Source: JAVBSX01 sp964576215 | Lineage (GTDB): Bacteria > Planctomycetota > Planctomycetia > Pirellulales > Thermoguttaceae | Length of the DNA: 7,784 nucleotides | Direction of reading: 5' to 3' | Assembly (NCBI GenBank): GCA_964576215.1 | Contig: CAZNVM010000477.1 | Coordinates: forward strand, 1 to 7,784 | Part shown: positions 6,328 to 7,784 of the stretch, in pieces | Numbering within the stretch: position 1 is the first letter of the stretch | Layout: each line of letters begins with the position of its first letter | Made by a program: the position numbers and the translations under genes | The notes under the pieces: generated by a model | Seen by the model: only the letters and a program-made list of their open reading frames with translations | Told to the model about the DNA's origin: nothing | The model's database searches: none

Positions 6328-7620
6328 ATGAATCGATTCGTTTCCTGGTTCCTCAACGTCGCTTACGTTGGGCTGTTGGTGATTTTTTCGCCGATCATTC
6401 TGTATCGGGCGGTCGCTCACGGAAAATACCGCCAGGGATTTCGACAAAAATTCCTCGGTCTCGTCCCGGAATTACCGCAATTGCAAGCACCCAAGAGGCG
6501 AATTTGGTTTCACGCCGTCAGCGTCGGCGAAATCAATCTGCTTCGTCCGCTTTTGGCAATGATCCGGGAAGAGCGGCCTGACTGGGAGTGTGTCGTCTCC
6601 ACGACCTCGCTGACCGGAATGCAACTTGCCAAACGGCTTTACGCGGCGGACCATAAGGTTTTTTACTGTCCGCTCGACTTTTCCTGGGCCGTGTTTACGG
6701 CAATACGGCGGATCCGTCCGAATATGCTGGTGCTTGCGGAACAGGAAATCTGGCCGAACCTGTTTTATGCGGCGAAAAAACATGGCGTGAAGCTCGCTCT
6801 CATCAACGGTCGTTTTGGAGAAAGCGGTTACCGACGCTACAAAAGGTTCCGCCTCTTTTTCAGACCGATTTTGCGGATGTTGGATGTCATTGCCGTACAA
6901 AGCGAAACTTACGCCGGTTGGTTTCACAGCGTCGGCGCGTATGGCGATACGATTGAAATTACCGGTTCCATGAAATTCGACGGAGCGCAAACGGACCGAA
7001 ACAATCCGAAAACGGTTCAATTGGCGAACCTTGCCGGAATTAATGTTGATTCGGAAATCGTTTTTCTTGCCGGAAGTACGCAGGAGCCGGAAGAAGAATA
7101 TGCGCTGGATGCGTTCGAAAAACTCAAGGACTCCTGGCCGCAATTGAAGCTGATTTTGGTTCCGAGACACCCGGAACGGTTCGAAGCGGTCGCAAACCTG
7201 CTGGAATCGCGAGGCGTCGACTGGATGCGTCGAACGCAACTCGATTCGCAGCCGGACAAAAAGGGGAAGCGTGTTCTTCTGGTCGATTGCGTCGGCGAAC
7301 TTGGTGCGTGGTGGGGGGTCTCGAAAATTGCGTTTGTCGGCGGCAGCATGGGAAGTCGGGGGGGGCAAAACATGCTCGAACCAGCGGCGTTCGGCGCGGC
7401 GGTCTCTTTTGGTCCGAACACGAAAAATTTCCGTGACATCGTTGATCTTCTTTTGCAAAACGACGCCGCAATTGTCGTTCACGACTCCAATGAAATGTTC
7501 AAATTCGTTCAAAAATGCCTGGAGCAACCCGATTTTGCCCGGCAACTCGGCGACCGGGGCTGCGAACTGGTCAAGCGGAATCTCGGTGCTACGAAAAAGA
7601 CGCTTAATCTGCTAAAATAG
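6328..7620 (+). CDS. waaA: 3-deoxy-D-manno-octulosonic acid (Kdo) transferase
   Basis: Also called kdtA. Transfers Kdo from CMP-Kdo to the lipid A precursor at the inner face of the cytoplasmic membrane, starting the LPS core. The 430 residues match the E. coli enzyme (425). A hydrophobic anchor covers about residues 5-25. The N-terminal domain has RIWFHAVSVGEINLLRP (58-74) with E68, the position of the catalytic Glu, then PLDFSW (115-120), LAEQEIWPN (136-144) and ITGSMKFD (211-218). The C-terminal GT-B half has LKLILVPRHPERF (273-285), FVGGSMGSRGGQNMLEPAAFG (336-356) and FGPNTKNFRDI (361-371), the CMP-Kdo binding side. ATG at 6328 is preferred; an in-frame TTG at 6289 would add 13 residues and overlap the likely promoter. 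No Shine-Dalgarno is seen at either start. How many Kdo units are added cannot be told. With fabF upstream it fits an envelope-lipid theme, though linkage may be chance. Confidence 0.94.
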   Translation: MNRFVSWFLNVAYVGLLVIFSPIILYRAVAHGKYRQGFRQKFLGLVPELPQLQAPKRRIWFHAVSVGEINLLRPLLAMIREERPDWECVVSTTSLTGMQLAKRLYAADHKVFYCPLDFSWAVFTAIRRIRPNMLVLAEQEIWPNLFYAAKKHGVKLALINGRFGESGYRRYKRFRLFFRPILRMLDVIAVQSETYAGWFHSVGAYGDTIEITGSMKFDGAQTDRNNPKTVQLANLAGINVDSEIVFLAGSTQEPEEEYALDAFEKLKDSWPQLKLILVPRHPERFEAVANLLESRGVDWMRRTQLDSQPDKKGKRVLLVDCVGELGAWWGVSKIAFVGGSMGSRGGQNMLEPAAFGAAVSFGPNTKNFRDIVDLLLQNDAAIVVHDSNEMFKFVQKCLEQPDFARQLGDRGCELVKRNLGATKKTLNLLK

Positions 7621-7647
7621 GATAAACTAAGGTAGCCGGGGGTCAAG

Positions 7648-7784
7648 AGAACTGCATTGTTTAAAATAGATCGAAATTAAGGCCCCCCTGGGAACGCAGG
7701 CATCTTGCCTGCCCCCGGGTTCGCAGGCTTCCAGCCTGCCTCGCGCAGGCAAGATGCCTGCGTTCCCAGGGACTTTGCAGTTCT
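7648..7784. repeat. Possible outer limits of the right-end repeat element
   Basis: AGAACTGCA (7648-7656) and TGCAGTTCT (7776-7784, the last bases of the window) are perfect 9-bp inverted copies enclosing the hairpin cluster. They may mark element ends, but the right one touches the window edge, so the true extent is unknown. The 29 bases between the left copy and the hairpin cluster are A+T-rich and show no gene. Confidence 0.3.
7686..7771. repeat. Inverted repeat with three GCAGGC/GCCTGC hairpins
   Basis: A perfect 27-bp inverted repeat (7686-7712 with 7745-7771) encloses 32 bases. Inside it are three 17-base units, each a 7-bp stem with a 3-base loop: 7696-7712, 7723-7739 and 7745-7761. 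Such GCAGGCATCTTGCCTGC-type units are, as far as I recall, dispersed in many copies in planctomycete and related genomes. It begins 65 bases after the waaA stop and might slow or end transcription, but no T-run follows the stems, so a classical terminator is not supported. Confidence 0.8.

Noticed and set aside
6472..7545. 357-codon open frame on the minus strand across waaA
   Set aside because: It is antisense to waaA and has no motif; the open frame follows from codon composition.
7696..7761. CRISPR-like array of three 17-base units
   Set aside because: The units are short, inverted and self-complementary, with spacers of 10 and 5 bases; no array geometry and no cas genes.

Overview
The window reads as ordinary chromosome from a Gram-negative bacterium, most likely a member of the Planctomycetota. 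Three things point that way: a Gfo/Idh/MocA-type oxidoreductase with an N-terminal export signal, a Kdo transferase for LPS, and a hairpin-rich repeat built from GCAGGC/GCCTGC units. The phylum is an inference from these features and not a database result. Six genes are seen, five complete and one cut by the left edge.

Left part (1-1792, minus strand): ilvH, the regulatory subunit of acetolactate synthase, is followed after 25 bases by a beta-type DNA methyltransferase with a C-terminal HNH domain. Its stop codon overlaps the ATG of a second gene that runs out of the window. The 16 visible residues of that gene repeat the start of the methyltransferase (shared FRNTLYTND at the same position), so this is a tandem pair of related methyltransferases. 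They may form a restriction-modification or other defence module sitting behind a housekeeping gene.

Middle part (2037-4540, minus strand): a secreted-type Gfo/Idh/MocA oxidoreductase of unknown substrate with its own likely promoter, and upstream of it an NrnA-like DHH/DHHA1 phosphoesterase (nanoRNase/pAp phosphatase). The 384 bases between nrnA and the divergent fabF hold no gene. They contain a 148-base nested palindrome flanked by a short direct repeat, which looks like a small non-autonomous (MITE-like) insertion.

Right part (4925-7784, plus strand): fabF (beta-ketoacyl-ACP synthase II) and waaA (Kdo transferase) serve fatty acid and lipid A/LPS core synthesis and so both feed the envelope. 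After waaA the window ends in a 27-bp perfect inverted repeat containing three small GC-rich hairpins, probably a dispersed genomic repeat. Four of the gene starts have a G(C/T)TAnA(A/T)T box 42-66 bases upstream, which is the best promoter evidence here. No tRNA, rRNA, CRISPR array or autonomous transposase was seen.
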